Under the pieces are notes generated by a model. That model was not told the DNA's origin. It was given only the letters and a program-made list of their open reading frames with translations, and did no database searches. Shown here in pieces: positions 21,629 to 32,247 of a stretch of 54,830 bases of DNA; position 1 is the stretch's first letter; the number at the start of each line of letters is the position of its first letter. The stretch is from Russula earlei. Lineage: Eukaryota > Basidiomycota > Agaricomycetes > Russulales > Russulaceae. Location: NCBI GenBank assembly GCA_025769875.1, contig JAGFNK010000355.1, positions 1 to 54,830 of the forward strand. Reading direction: 5' to 3'. Made by a program: the position numbers and the translations under genes.

Positions 21629-24600
21629 ATGCCGAAACGCCCTCCCTCTCGCTCTCATAAACCTGCTAAAAAAAGGAGGGCAGAAGTTGCGCGCACCACT
21701 GCCGTCGCCGGGTCAACCCTCTCACTCTCCGTCCTCAAAAAGACCGCAGATGCGATCCCCCCTCCGGCAGGATCCATTATCAAGGGAACTCTCGGTAGGC
21801 TCCTCCAAGTCGTTGACATCGTCCAGGTAATCTTTCCGGCTCCGATATGCCAGAAATGATCTAATGGGACGATACTCCAGACCATGACGAACAACGTCGA
21901 CGACATTGATCAACTGATCCAACGTATAAAGCGCCTCGAACAATCTATTTTCAGGCCACTCAAAGGAAAACAAGACATCCCGACATCTGTCATCGATTTC
22001 GTCACTGATTTTTCCAAGTAACTCTTTCCTTGCTTCCGAGTCTGAGAATTTTGTTACAACTATTCCTAATCCAGGTCTCTTGAAACTGTCGCGAATTACC
22101 TGCAAAAGATCCAATCGCGTGGAAAGACAACCATATCTTCCCATAGCAGAGAAGATGCCGCCTCCATTCAGAGTCGTGTCCAAGCAATCACGGCCCTCAT
22201 CGAAGATTTTCTTGCAAGTCTTCCGTTCCTGGTCATACATATTTAATAGTTCTGATATCTCGTGAGTACAGGATGAGGCCGCCAAGAGGGGTCGAATCGA
22301 AGGCACTGTGGGTTATTCTCAGACATTGCAGACATGTCTCGTTCATCTGAATTACCCAGGAAATGCGGCGTGAGATTAGTCGTGTTCGCGAAGGGACAGT
22401 ACGTTTATCTTACGCCAATTGAAGATCTTCGGTAGCTAACAGGTCACGCAGCAAGCATTACGTGATATCCGAGGTGAGAAAACGTGTTGCAGCGCCCTGA
22501 AATCTATTGATTCATGTATTTTAGTTCACGATGAGCTATCCAACTTTCATCGAGCTCGGAAGGCACGTTATAATTGTTCCGATGATAGAAAGAGACATGC
22601 GTGTTTGGAACACACACGCGAGAGCCTGCTCGAGAATATCTACCAATGGATCAATGACTCGACAGAGACTATACAAGAACAACGCACTGTCACCGAAGGC
22701 AATCCGACGCTTCCTATTCACGTCAGTCCAAGCAGGCGCCGCATCTTCTGGTTGTCTGGTGGTGCCGGGACCGGGAAATCCACAATCGCACAGAGTGTTG
22801 CCGAGTATTGTGCCAGGAACACCTGGCTTGCTGCGAGCTTCTTTTTCTCAAGTAACGACAGCGAGCGAAACCATCCACAACTTGTATTCAGCTCAATTGC
22901 TCACCAACTGGGCACGACATTCCACCAACCACTCGCGTGTTTTATGCAAGATGCGGTCACAGCTAATCCAGATATTTGGTTCTCTGATCCATCAAACCAA
23001 TTGAAAAAGCTCGTCATCGAACCAATCCAAAAGTCGGTCATAGCGGGTCAAGCATTTCCATCACCTGCCGTCATCGTGTTAGATGCGCTTGATGAGTGCA
23101 AAGACGACAACGCGACCTCATTCATTGTCTCTGTTCTCTCGGCCCACATTGACAAGCTTCCGTTCTCCCTTTTCCTCACGAGTCGACCCGAGCCCAGACT
23201 GCACCTGCCATCCCTCCCTCCTCCTCTCCTGTCACATACGTGTCCGTTCTTCCACCATGAGATTTCAAGATCATCTGTCGACCATGACATCAAAACGTTT
23301 TTAATACACGAGCTTACTCAAGTTGGATCTCGCAACGAGGACCTCCAGAAACAGAATTGGTTCACTGACGACGACATCCGCACACTTGTTAAACTGTCGG
23401 ATGGACTGTTCATCTTTTCCGCCACCGCAATTCGATTTATCGAAGACCCTGATGTCTTAAACCCACGGGGACAGTTCCGTGACCTAGTCTCTGCCACACG
23501 AATCCCTGGACAGTCAACTCCTTATCACCACCTAGACCAGCTGTACCTCACGGTCTTGCGTAACGCATTTCCCCCGTCATCCCGTGCAGACACAGTGCTC
23601 CGCTTGCGAAGAGTTCTTGGTTGCATTGTTGTCCTTTGTGACCCTATCTCTGCGAGCGCCATATCAGCTTTGCTCAGCAACAATACGAGCAGAGATTTTC
23701 CTGTTGCAAGCATTTTGCAGCGCCTTCGTTCAATCGTCATTATTCCTTCGGATCCCGGGGCAGTCCAAGTGATGCATGAATCCTTCCCTGATTTTATCGT
23801 TGATCCAGAACGCTGTACAGAGCCCAATTTTCTGATCGATACTCCGCTGCATCATGGTTATCTCGCGATTGATTGCCTGGAGCAACTAAACAGGCTTCAA
23901 CGGGATATATGCCAGATTGGAGACTATTCAAAGTTGAACAGCGAGATTGTCGATATCTCAAAAAGAATTGCAGAAAACATTCCGCCAGCGATGCAATATG
24001 CCTGCCGTCATTGGGCCGATCATCTGACGAATTCACCGCCGTCAGACAAGCTGCTTGATGTTTTGGGAAGATTCTGCTTCGATCACAGTTTGTACTGGGT
24101 TGAGGCTATGAGTCTGATGGACTCGCTAGATGTTGCCCTTCGCGCTCTGAGAGTCGCTCAGAAAGGATTATTAGTGCGTTGTTTCAACGAGGCTTGAATT
24201 GTGTGCAGACCGTTCATCACGGATTACAGACATTCGCCGACCCTCGAACCGACATCGTTGAGATGCTGTATGATCTTGAACGGTTTACACTTGAGTTCTT
24301 TGATCCCATCAGCATTGCAGCCCTGCATGTCTACCACTCTGCCCTTCCATTCGCCCCTCTCGGCTCCAAAATACGTGCACACTTCCGCGGAGACTTGGAG
24401 GAATCTGTTACGGTCTTGAATGGGATGGAACAATCATGGAATGCGGAGCTGAGAGCGATGGAGGGTCACAAAGGTTCGGTCGCAGCCGTCGCGTTTTCTC
24501 CAGACGGCACCCGGATTGTCTCTGGGTCTTTGGATGACACAGTCCGGATGTGGGACACGAGTACTGGCGCCACCGTCAAGACCCTCGAGGGCCACAAAGC

Positions 24601-26176
24601 TTGGGTCAACGCCGTCGCGTTTTCGCCAGACGGCACCCGGATTGTCTCTGGGTCTTCGGATCGCACAGTCCGGATCTGGGACACGAGTACTGGTGCCACC
24701 GTCAAGACCCTCGAGGGCCACAAAAATTGGGTCAACGCCGTCGCGTTTTCGCCAGACGGCACCCGGATTGTCTCTGGGTCTACGGATGGCACAGTCCGGA
24801 TCTGGGACACGAATACTGGCGCCACCGTCAAGACCCTCGAGGGCCACAAAGATTCGGTCACAGCCGTCGCGTTTTCGCCAGACGGCACCCGGATTGTCTC
24901 TGGGTCTTGGGATCGCACAGTCCGGATCTGGGACACGAATACTGGTGCCACCGTCAAGACCCTCGAGGGCCACAACTATTCGGTCTTCGCCGTCGCGTTT
25001 TCGCCAGACGGCACCCGGATTGTCTCTGGGTCTTCGGATAGCACAGTCCGGATCTGGGACACGAATACTGGCGCCACCGTCAAGACCCTCGAGGGCCACA
25101 AAAGTTTGGTCTCAGCCGTCGCGTTTTCGCCAGACGGCACCCGGATTGTCTCTGGGTCTTCGGATTGCACAGTCCGGATGTGGGACACGAGTACTGGCAC
25201 CACCGTCAAGACCCTCGAGGACAACGATTGGGTCCTCGCCGTCGCGTTTTCGCCAGACGGCACCCGGATTGTCTCTGGGTCAGAGGGTCGCACAGTCCGG
25301 ATGTGGGACACGAGTACTGGTGCCACCGTCAAGACCCTCGAGGGCCACAACTATTCGGTCTCAGCCGTCGCGTTTTCGCCAGACGGCACCCGGATTGTCT
25401 CTGGGTCAGAGGATCGCACAGTCCGGATCTGGGACACGAGTACTGGTGCCACCGTCAAGACCCTCGAGGGCCACAATGATTGGGTCGACGCCGTCGCGTT
25501 TTCTCCAGACGGCACCCGGATTGTCTCTGGGTCTTCGGATGGCACAGTCCGGATCTGGGACACGAGTACTGGTGCCGCCGTCAAGACCCTCGAGGGCCAC
25601 AACTATTCGGTCACAGCCGTCGCGTTTTCGCCAGACAGCACCCGGATTATCTCTGGGTCGGAGGATCGCACAGTTCGTATCTGGGACACGAGTACTGGTG
25701 CCACCGTCAAAACCCTCGAGGGCCACAAAGATTGGGTCTTCACCTTCGCGTTTTCGCCAGACGGCACCCGGATTGTCTCTGGGTCACAGGATTGCACAGT
25801 CCGGATCTGGGACACGAGTACTGGTGCCACCGTCAAGACCCTCGAGGGCCACAAAGATTCGGTCAGAGCCGTCGCGTTTTCGCCAGACGGCACCCGGATT
25901 GTCTCTGGGTCTCAGGATCGAACATTCCGGATCTGGGACACGAGTACCGGTGATGCCATCGGGACCCTCGAGAGCGACTGGACATCAGTCCGTGGCATTG
26001 CAATGCATGGTTTGTACTGCAGCATCGATGGATGGGTCTTTAAAACTCATGGCACCCATATCACGAGACTCTGTTGGGTCCCAGTGTCTTGCAGGCCAGA
26101 ATGTCAAGATTCGTACAAGTCTAGTCTAGTGCTATGTTTACGAGGTCGCACCGTTATCCTGCACTTCCCACCCTGA
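21629..26176 (+). CDS. NWD2: intact NACHT-WD40 NLR-type receptor, 1404 aa
   Basis: Eight exons by splice fit: 21629-21826, 21881-22017, 22075-22231, 22272-22307, 22360-22398, 22443-22473, 22525-24173 and 24209-26176. The total is 4215 nt including the stop, with phases consistent throughout; the 22232-22271 intron (40 nt, donor GTCATA) is the weakest. The start is MPKRPPSRSHKPAKKRR, a basic leader. A helical N-terminal region (about 30-225) reads LETVANYLQKIQSRG, DEAAKRGRIEGT and HDELSNFHRARKARYN, as usual for basidiomycete NWD proteins. NACHT has GGAGTGKST (about 278-286), VIVLDALDEC (about 382-391) and FLTSRPE. Twelve WD40 repeats span about 835-1338, then a Cys-containing tail ends LRGRTVILHFPP. 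HET-E/D-like proteins recognise non-self through the WD40 array. No break found. It lies between two transposon-invaded pseudogenes and is duplicated as NWD1. Confidence 0.92.
24174..24208 (+). other. 35-nt intron between NACHT and WD40 exons of NWD2
   Basis: GTGCGT...GTGTGCAG, phase 0, differing from the NWD1 copy by a single base (C for T). Without splicing, the NACHT reading would stop at 24195-24197. Confidence 0.7.
24464..25972 (+). repeat. WD40 tandem array of NWD2 (12 repeats)
   Basis: Twelve 126-bp units (the seventh is 123 bp and reads LEDNDWV where others read LEGH..). Units use GHK or GHN and mostly end TVRIWD, unlike NWD1 units, which use GHQ and TVRMWD. Variation is again limited to the same few residues around the V positions and SGSxD. 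Confidence 0.95.
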
Positions 26177-26779
26177 TTTCAGTTATCGCAGCTGTCTAGA
26201 GTGGTTAAGATGACATTCGAGTTGGCTTCTGAGGCTAAGCCCTTATTAAAATATATCCTCCTACTTATCACGCATATAATCACATTTCTTGCAAAAGGAA
26301 TGACAATTATCGCAAGTTTTAACTAACAGCAGCAGTAAAGAGAATCCATTGTCAGGAGAACGGACTCGCACGGGATGATGGAAATACTTTTGCACACGAT
26401 GTTGACATGTTGACGTCCCCTTTGTCGCCGAGCTTTCGCAAAATGACAGAACGACGGGTGTTCGAGCGAGGAGAATGTTTTCATAATCAGGATAGCACCG
26501 AGGTAGCCGGAAATGCGTGGTGCTTTGATTGTGAAGAGAGCCATGGTTCACACGACGATGGAGGCGTTATCAAAGTTGACGCCGTTGCCTTCATCACGGA
26601 GTTCGTTGACTGCTCCGTCAGGGAGAAGAGCCACAGGAGATGGTACCGTGACACTGTGGTAGATTGGAGGAAGTTTGTTTAGAAACGTGGACCCCATGTT
26701 GCAGAATGCAGAATGAATGGGAGTCTGAAAGGAGCCTGAGGGACGGGTGTCGCGAGAGGCCTTCTGTCGACCCCATGGG
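26177..26779. repeat. downstream block shared with NWD1, first part
   Basis: Counterpart of 7150-7740. The minus strand is open for 96 codons ending VKTCDNCHSFCKKCDYMRDK-stop near 26261, with a CxxCxxxCxxC spacing. The NWD1 copy keeps the last two Cys and the stop position. It may be the 3' end of a convergent gene or simply conserved DNA. It ends at the 8-bp duplication CCCATGGG (26772-26779). Confidence 0.5.
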
Positions 26780-28026
26780 TAGGGTTTTTCCGGCCCGGCT
26801 TGGCCTGAAAGCCCCGGCTTTGGCTCGGCCCGAGGCGGCTTTGGCTTTCTAAAACCCCAGGCCGGGCCAAAGCCGTCAAACCCGGCTTGGCTCCGGCTTG
26901 GCCTGGCCTAGGCCACGGCTTTTGTACGTAAGATTTTCTGTATCTGAGCCCGCTGGCCACATGACTTGTACCACCCTTGCGCGTTCACTTTCCCGAAGGG
27001 AACGTCTTTCATCCCACTCACATCCCTCCTTCCAACTATCGTCATTCCTTTCACCTCACTCTCCTTTCCTCGCGTTCCCACTCTCGACGTCATCCCCACC
27101 GCGTTGCCCACTCCATGTCAGCAGACTACGACAACGGCTCAATTCGATCGCCGTCGACGTCACTCGCCTTGGCGCTCAACGCCTTCATCCCTTCGGTCTT
27201 CAAGTCGGAGCACGGCTCCTCCCCACACTTCGACCTACGGCATGACACCATCGCCGTCCGGCTGCGCCTCGCGCCCTCCCAAGACCGTCCCTCAAGCATC
27301 GTCCTCGCGTCCGCCACACGTCTACGCACGGACCCGTATGACGCGTTCGTCATCGTCACCATCGCCTTACTCGAGGGCTCGCTGCCCACAGCGCCTCGCC
27401 CATCGTCATTGCCGCCCTATTCGAGGGCTCGCTGCCCATAACGTCTCGCCCCCGACATCATCGTCGCATCGCCTCGCGCTCGCGGATTCGCAGTAGGAGG
27501 ACTTTAGAATAGCACTTTTGTATTTAAATATCAAATATATTACGGAGTCGTTATGTTCTGGAGAGCATGATGAGGCATGGTAAGAGCATGGATTATACAT
27601 GTGGAATGAGTGAAGTCCAGTGTACAACATGGTACGCTGCGGGACGAAGTGATCTAAGACTGAGGAAAGGGATGACGAGCAACCAACGCGACTGAGCATT
27701 GCACATTGACATATAGGCCACCAAGGCTTATATTGTACATGTACTTGACTCAAGCAAAAAGGAAGGTTGAGAGGGAAGCACAGATACGACGATGAAAAAT
27801 GACAGGGAACAATGGTGTGTCCATGTCCATGTAAAGTTGATAAATTAAAGTTTGATGATTACCCCAAATGATCAAAGCCGGGGCTTGACGGCCCGGCTTT
27901 GGCTTTTCAAATCACAGGCCGGGCCAAAGCCGTCACGAAGCCGTCACTTTGGCCCGGCTCGGCCCGGCCTATTTCGGCCTGGCTTGGCCCGGCTCACGGC
28001 CTGAGGCCGGGCCGGGCACAACCCTA
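26780..28026. mobile_element. hAT-type non-autonomous element, copy B (1247 bp)
   Basis: Flanked by CCCATGGG (26772-26779 and 28027-28034). Ends TAGGGTTTTTCCGGCCCGGC and, on the other strand, TAGGGTTGTGCCCGGCCCGG. Very similar to copy A along its whole length and exactly as long. A small insertion near 26993-27001 and a small deletion near 27830 compensate. Interrupts the block downstream of NWD2. Confidence 0.92.
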
Positions 28027-28034
28027 CCCATGGG

Positions 28035-28600
28035 AAAGCGTTTGAATCCTTCGCAGGAGTGTGATCTGTGAAATTGTTGGAGTTATAGAAATAAAACTCA
28101 GTTTTCTGTATAAAAGACTGTAAGCTAACATATAGAAATATAAATCTGTACACTATTAGCTTTAAAGAGGTGTAAAGGAACGTGTAGTACTGACCTCAGT
28201 CTTCTGTATAAGAGACTGAGGGAAAACGAACGATAACTAATTCGTAATTATTTACACGTACGGTCCGGGTTGTGTGGCACTAAGCGGCTGCACTTCCAAC
28301 AGAAATGTTACACGCGGATTTTGCAGCGAGCCAGGTGGGGCTACGCTCGAGTTCATGCGACAGGATTGAAAACGCGGAGAGACCAGAGGACAATAGAGGC
28401 CAAGCAAGGCAGCTGAGACTTAAGGATCGCACAGGAGTGGAGAGGACGACCAGGCCAGACGCCATCATGCAGGCGAAAAGGGGGCATAATAGAGATGTTG
28501 GGACGCTGTTGAAGAGCTCCGGAACGAGGATGGTAGCAAGCTGAGATTGCCACATTTCAAGTTGGCTCGGCATTTGCTCCACTCACATTTCTTCGGGATG
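28035..28600. repeat. downstream block shared with NWD1, second part
   Basis: Similarity to 7741-8100 resumes after copy B (AAAGCGTTTGAATCCTT against AAAGGCGTTTGCATCCTT). It includes an extra AT-rich stretch, 28080-28260, with two related CTCAGT(T/C)TTCTGTATAA words and a 9-bp hairpin (arms 28194-28202 and 28213-28221). Confidence 0.5.
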
Positions 28601-29305
28601 AGGTTGGGGTATTAGAATGGCCAAAAACAAAAAAAAAAAAACGACCCGGGTCAACTGAACCAGCAACACCCACCCATTAGCTTTGGGATCCAAACGGTAC
28701 CTTACATTGTTCACTTGTCGTGTCTCAGGCTGGAGTACGATCTCGGCCGCTATACGCCTCTATCGTGATCTCCGCTTACTCTGTGGCCTGGCAGTCAGCT
28801 CTCCGTTTGGCGGGCCAACAAAGCGGGAGAGGCCTGTTGTCATTTGTTCCCCCCCCCAGCGTTTACGCGCTGATGGAGCTCCGATTGAATGCAATTTTCA
28901 TCGGCTTCCTTTCATTCTCGCATTCAGTTCCAGCATCCATACTTCATGAACCGTTGGAAGTGCTGAATACGTCTCCGTGAATTTACAATTCACCACTTAC
29001 CACATCCTCGCTTGCGCTGTACCGGACGAGCAGGCGGGCCACGACGTTCAGATTCCCCTGAATCTGGATACGCATCTCTTGGCTGCCGGCCGAGATGATC
29101 TTCAGAGAAAGGCGATTGAATTTACCTGACGATCACGCGCTGATGCTCACATGCGAGACATGGCATGGGGTAAGTATCGTCAGCATAAAGTATCACGAAC
29201 AAGGAAACCAGTGAAAGGGGTAACAACGAATGGTCATCCAAGAAAAGAGCAATAGACACCGAAGATCGGATATCCACCAACAAACAATTACGACCGACGA
29301 CTTTG
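28601..29305. other. stretch with one exon-like segment, otherwise nothing recognised
   Basis: An A-rich run lies at 28623-28641. On the minus strand about 29120-28998 reads LSLKIISAGSQEMRIQIQGN then LNVVARLLVRYSASEDV, followed by a GTAAG donor, which looks like a real exon of an unknown gene. The rest is undistinguished. Confidence 0.35.
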
Positions 29306-29913
29306 TCATATGGCCACTACTCTGGCTAAGGCCGCGGCGAGGACGCTCGCAGATGACCCGTCCTCTGCCAGTACTGTTATTCGCGAATTATCTTTCGCGA
29401 GCTCGTCAATATACGTTGTGGCGCCAGATTTATGGGCCACACGTGCACACGCAGCATGCAGGTGGAGATAATGCACAGAAGGGAGAGGTTGCATCTTGTG
29501 ATCCACGATCCTGAATGTGATCGCACATCTGCGAGATGCCGGCAGGTGTGAGGGTGCCATGTGACGCTCATATTGCTTCTGTCAAGCGAAGACTGCTAAG
29601 CTTCAAGGGGTCGAGTCAAGGAGAAAGAAAAAGAAAAGGAGGAAGAACAGCACAGGCTGATCAGGGGCCAAACAAACGTTGGACGACGTACGGTCCCTTC
29701 CAACCAGACGTTCAGGTTCCTAAACTCGACTGACACATCGTGCTTGAGGGTGAGCATGTTCCCGAGGCAGTAGAAACGCGGCGAGGACTCGCAGAGCGGA
29801 TCGTCGCTCGAGAGATCGGCGTACGCGAAAGCACGAGATGGGGCATGGCAGAGGTGCACGGACGACACGCGACCGTGGCGCACGCCCCGCATGGGCGATC
29901 GCCAAAGTGGCAA
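29306..29913 (-). pseudogene. two-exon fragment of an unidentified fungal gene
   Basis: Exon one (down to about 29694) reads FAYADLSSDDPLCESSPRFY, CLGNMLTLKHDV and EFRNLNVWLEGT. A donor GTACGT and an acceptor TTGACAG follow; exon two reads KQYERHMAPSHLPASRRCAI, then PLPSVHYLHLHAACARVAHK and VLAEDGSSASVLAAALARVV, ending at 29306. The phase-0 join gives a smooth protein. The C-terminal HLHAACARVAH and VLA-DGSSA pattern feels familiar from Agaricomycete predicted proteins, but I cannot name the family. Upstream, a TGA precedes SRALPLWRSPMRGVRHG, where CGA would fit, so it is probably decayed. Confidence 0.4.
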
Positions 29914-30050
29914 AGCGCGAGATCACGCAGAATTGACAAGAACGGACGCTGATGCCACTGCCAGGACGAAATGAGAAGGGCCGATGTGGGGGGGAGAAGA
30001 GAGAAATGGGACGGACCCCGTTCTGAATCGGAGATGCTTGAAGGGTCACC

Positions 30051-30326
30051 GCTTGGTGGGTCGAGGTTGAGGGGGAAAAAGCTGCCATCTGGGATCACGG
30101 GCTCCTCCTCTGCGAGGACGAGACCGGGTGCCCTCCCCTTGACGGCGCTGAGGGTGCGGGTGCGGGGCTTTTCGCCATGCCATTCTTTCTTTCCCGAGAC
30201 GGTGGGATTGCCTCTGGGAGAACCACGGCTGGATACTCGGCCAAACTCATCCGAAGGTTCAGCGCTGGGCCTTGGCGATTTGAGAGGAGAGGAAGTTGTG
30301 CGGGAACGAGAGAATAGGCTGGGCAT
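30051..30326 (-). pseudogene. N-terminal fragment resembling Msb1/Mug8-domain (DUF1708) proteins
   Basis: Start at 30326: MPSLFSRSRTTSSPLKSP, then DEFGRVSSRGSP, RTRTLSA and EEEPVIPDGSFFPLNLDPP, about 92 residues. From memory, Agaricomycete proteins with the Rho-GTPase-binding Msb1/Mug8 domain (polarised growth) begin with such a Ser/Arg-rich leader, a DEFGR motif and IPDGSFLPLNL before the folded part. The following GYLSYxRHVVLGL region is absent: similarity stops at PPS, where a GTGACC donor or a break occurs, and unrelated coding (29306-29913) follows. Probably a fragment; the homology call is by memory and moderate. Confidence 0.4.
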
Positions 30327-30479
30327 CGTCGGGGTGACCAAACGGCGGTCAAAAGAGAAAAAGGGCGAGACGAGGCGAGGCGACTGACGACGGCTGTTTG
30401 ACCCGTGCCTGCCTTGACCTCCCAGCCACGGCAACACCCGGCTTTCCCTCTCTCCTCCCCTCCACAGTGACGGCAACGA

Positions 30480-32000
30480 TAACGAAATGGACCATCCGCC
30501 ACGGATTCATCATAATAATACTTCCTGCCCTCTCTACCCGGTTTCCCGGTCCACATCAACGCTCCACTTGAGGTGCCATCCCACTCATCAGTGCGAGCAC
30601 CACCACCCTGCCAGGTCAATGCTGCGGAGTATGGGCGGACCCCGCTGGCAGACTGTCACGGCTAGCTGAGACCGACCGTCTATGACACAGTGCTCACATC
30701 ACTCCAAACTTGATGGCGTTCGCCAACGATGGAATCACGTAGGTTGACGGATCATTAATCATCCCACCGACACCCTGGATTTTGCTGGTCCGGTGTGGGC
30801 CGGCCACAGTATCAAAGACGCACTATGACACAAAAAATCGCCGGGCCTTCTTCGCCTTTTTGTCGACACCAATGTCTTTCCATCATAGAGTCCATGTCAA
30901 CGCCTTTGCGGTGCCATCGCGAGAAACGCGCTGAGATAACGGCAAAGGATCGATACCGTCCCCATGCTGTGCTCATGCTGTGATCATTGTTCATATCCCG
31001 CCACCACGTTGTGTTGCGCACGGGACGAGGCAAGGGTTCCCTGGTCTGTGAGGAAGGCCCTGACTTTTGGAAGTAGCCACGTTCCACGTCGTAGTGCGCG
31101 GCCGTACGCGAATCGGGACAATTCAACGAAATACAGGCTTCGCAACTACGACCTAGACACTGTTCCTCCTCGGAGTTCCCGGGCGACAGCCAAGTTAGAC
31201 TCAAAGGCACCTCGCGGTAGCTATCGTTACTTTGCCTCGGGGTCTTGACGACCCCGCGGTTGGACCAGGCTTGGCGTTAACAAACGCAACAACGCACATC
31301 ACTGTAACTCGACAGGAAATCTGAGTACGCGCATTTATCCAGAGACAAGGAGGTTTGCATGGAGTCTAGCGACTGGCCGTCACCATGGAATCTAAAGCGT
31401 TCAACCGGGAGGTTCATAGAAGGCATGAAAACCTGGTGAGAGAACAACAACAGAGGAGACAGTTGCTTCAAAACGGCCGCAAGGCCATTACCTTTTCGGG
31501 CAAAGAGGATCACTCCATCCATGCGAGCCAGGCGGCTGGCGCGCCTTGTGAACTCGTGTAGGTGACGGCGTTGCGCCCACATTCAGTCTAATTGACCATG
31601 TGTTCTCACAGAAGAATTGATGGGGCCACGGGGCGATCGGCATCCCCATAAACCCTGCTGCCGATGACGCACACTGGTGAGGGGCTGACAAAGGCAGCTA
31701 GTCGGCCGCTGTTGTCGAGCGAGCGCGCGGTAGACGGTCTGGCTGGGGCTGGCCGCGAGCCAGCTCATCGAGACACTGTACGTGAGTTATGAGTGAGGGG
31801 ACAAATGCACACATAGGAACAGGATGGCCCTGCGACACGCGGCAAATCCAAATTGAAAAGGGTGGCTCGGTCAACGTGGGCGCAAAACGCAGCAGCCACA
31901 TAGATCATGTCAGCGCCGTATGACTAAGGCGACAACAAGAGTTGAGTGAAGGGACGAAAGAGGAAGCGGTAGTCACACGCTTGTGAACGGTCAGTCAATT
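30480..32000. other. 1.5 kb without recognised genes
   Basis: Short open readings only on both strands. None shows a domain, and no element ends, LTRs or tandem repeats were seen. Confidence 0.4.
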
Positions 32001-32012
32001 GAGAACTAGAGA

Positions 32013-32200
32013 CAAGAGATTCGACTTGACCTCCTAGTGAGGTCGTAGTACTGCTTATATACATCATCAAGAATCAAGAGACGTACATTCGGGGTGACTC
32101 CTCGACGATAATCGCGGAAAGACTAGGATTCGAAAATTTACCACTCCCGGCCTTTGCCTTTATGCCCTCCTCACCTTGCTGCTCTGCCTGATGTTGCACC
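32013..32200 (+). repeat. direct repeat R1, left copy
   Basis: Imperfectly matches 37505-37690: GATTCGACTTGACCTC, a CTTATATAC or TTTATATAC box, TACATTC(G/A)GGG with GACT, and GATTCGAAAA occur in the same order. Lies just outside the MULE region on the left. Confidence 0.5.
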
Positions 32201-32207
32201 ACCAATA

Positions 32208-32247
32208 CTGTCACTGACCCACCAACCATGCAGCTTACTTAAGGTAC
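32208..32247. repeat. inverted repeat R2, left copy (partner 37257-37296)
   Basis: About 40 bp, with ACTGTCACTGACCCACCAAC followed by ATGCAGCTTACTTAAGGTA, found as near-exact inverse complement at 37257-37296 with a few mismatches. It brackets about 5 kb containing the MULE and the kinase fragment. Confidence 0.65.

Noticed and set aside
21722..22306. 194-codon minus-strand reading at the NWD2 5' end
   Set aside because: It covers the complement of the first NWD2 exons, which splice in phase into the NACHT exon and match the family leader.
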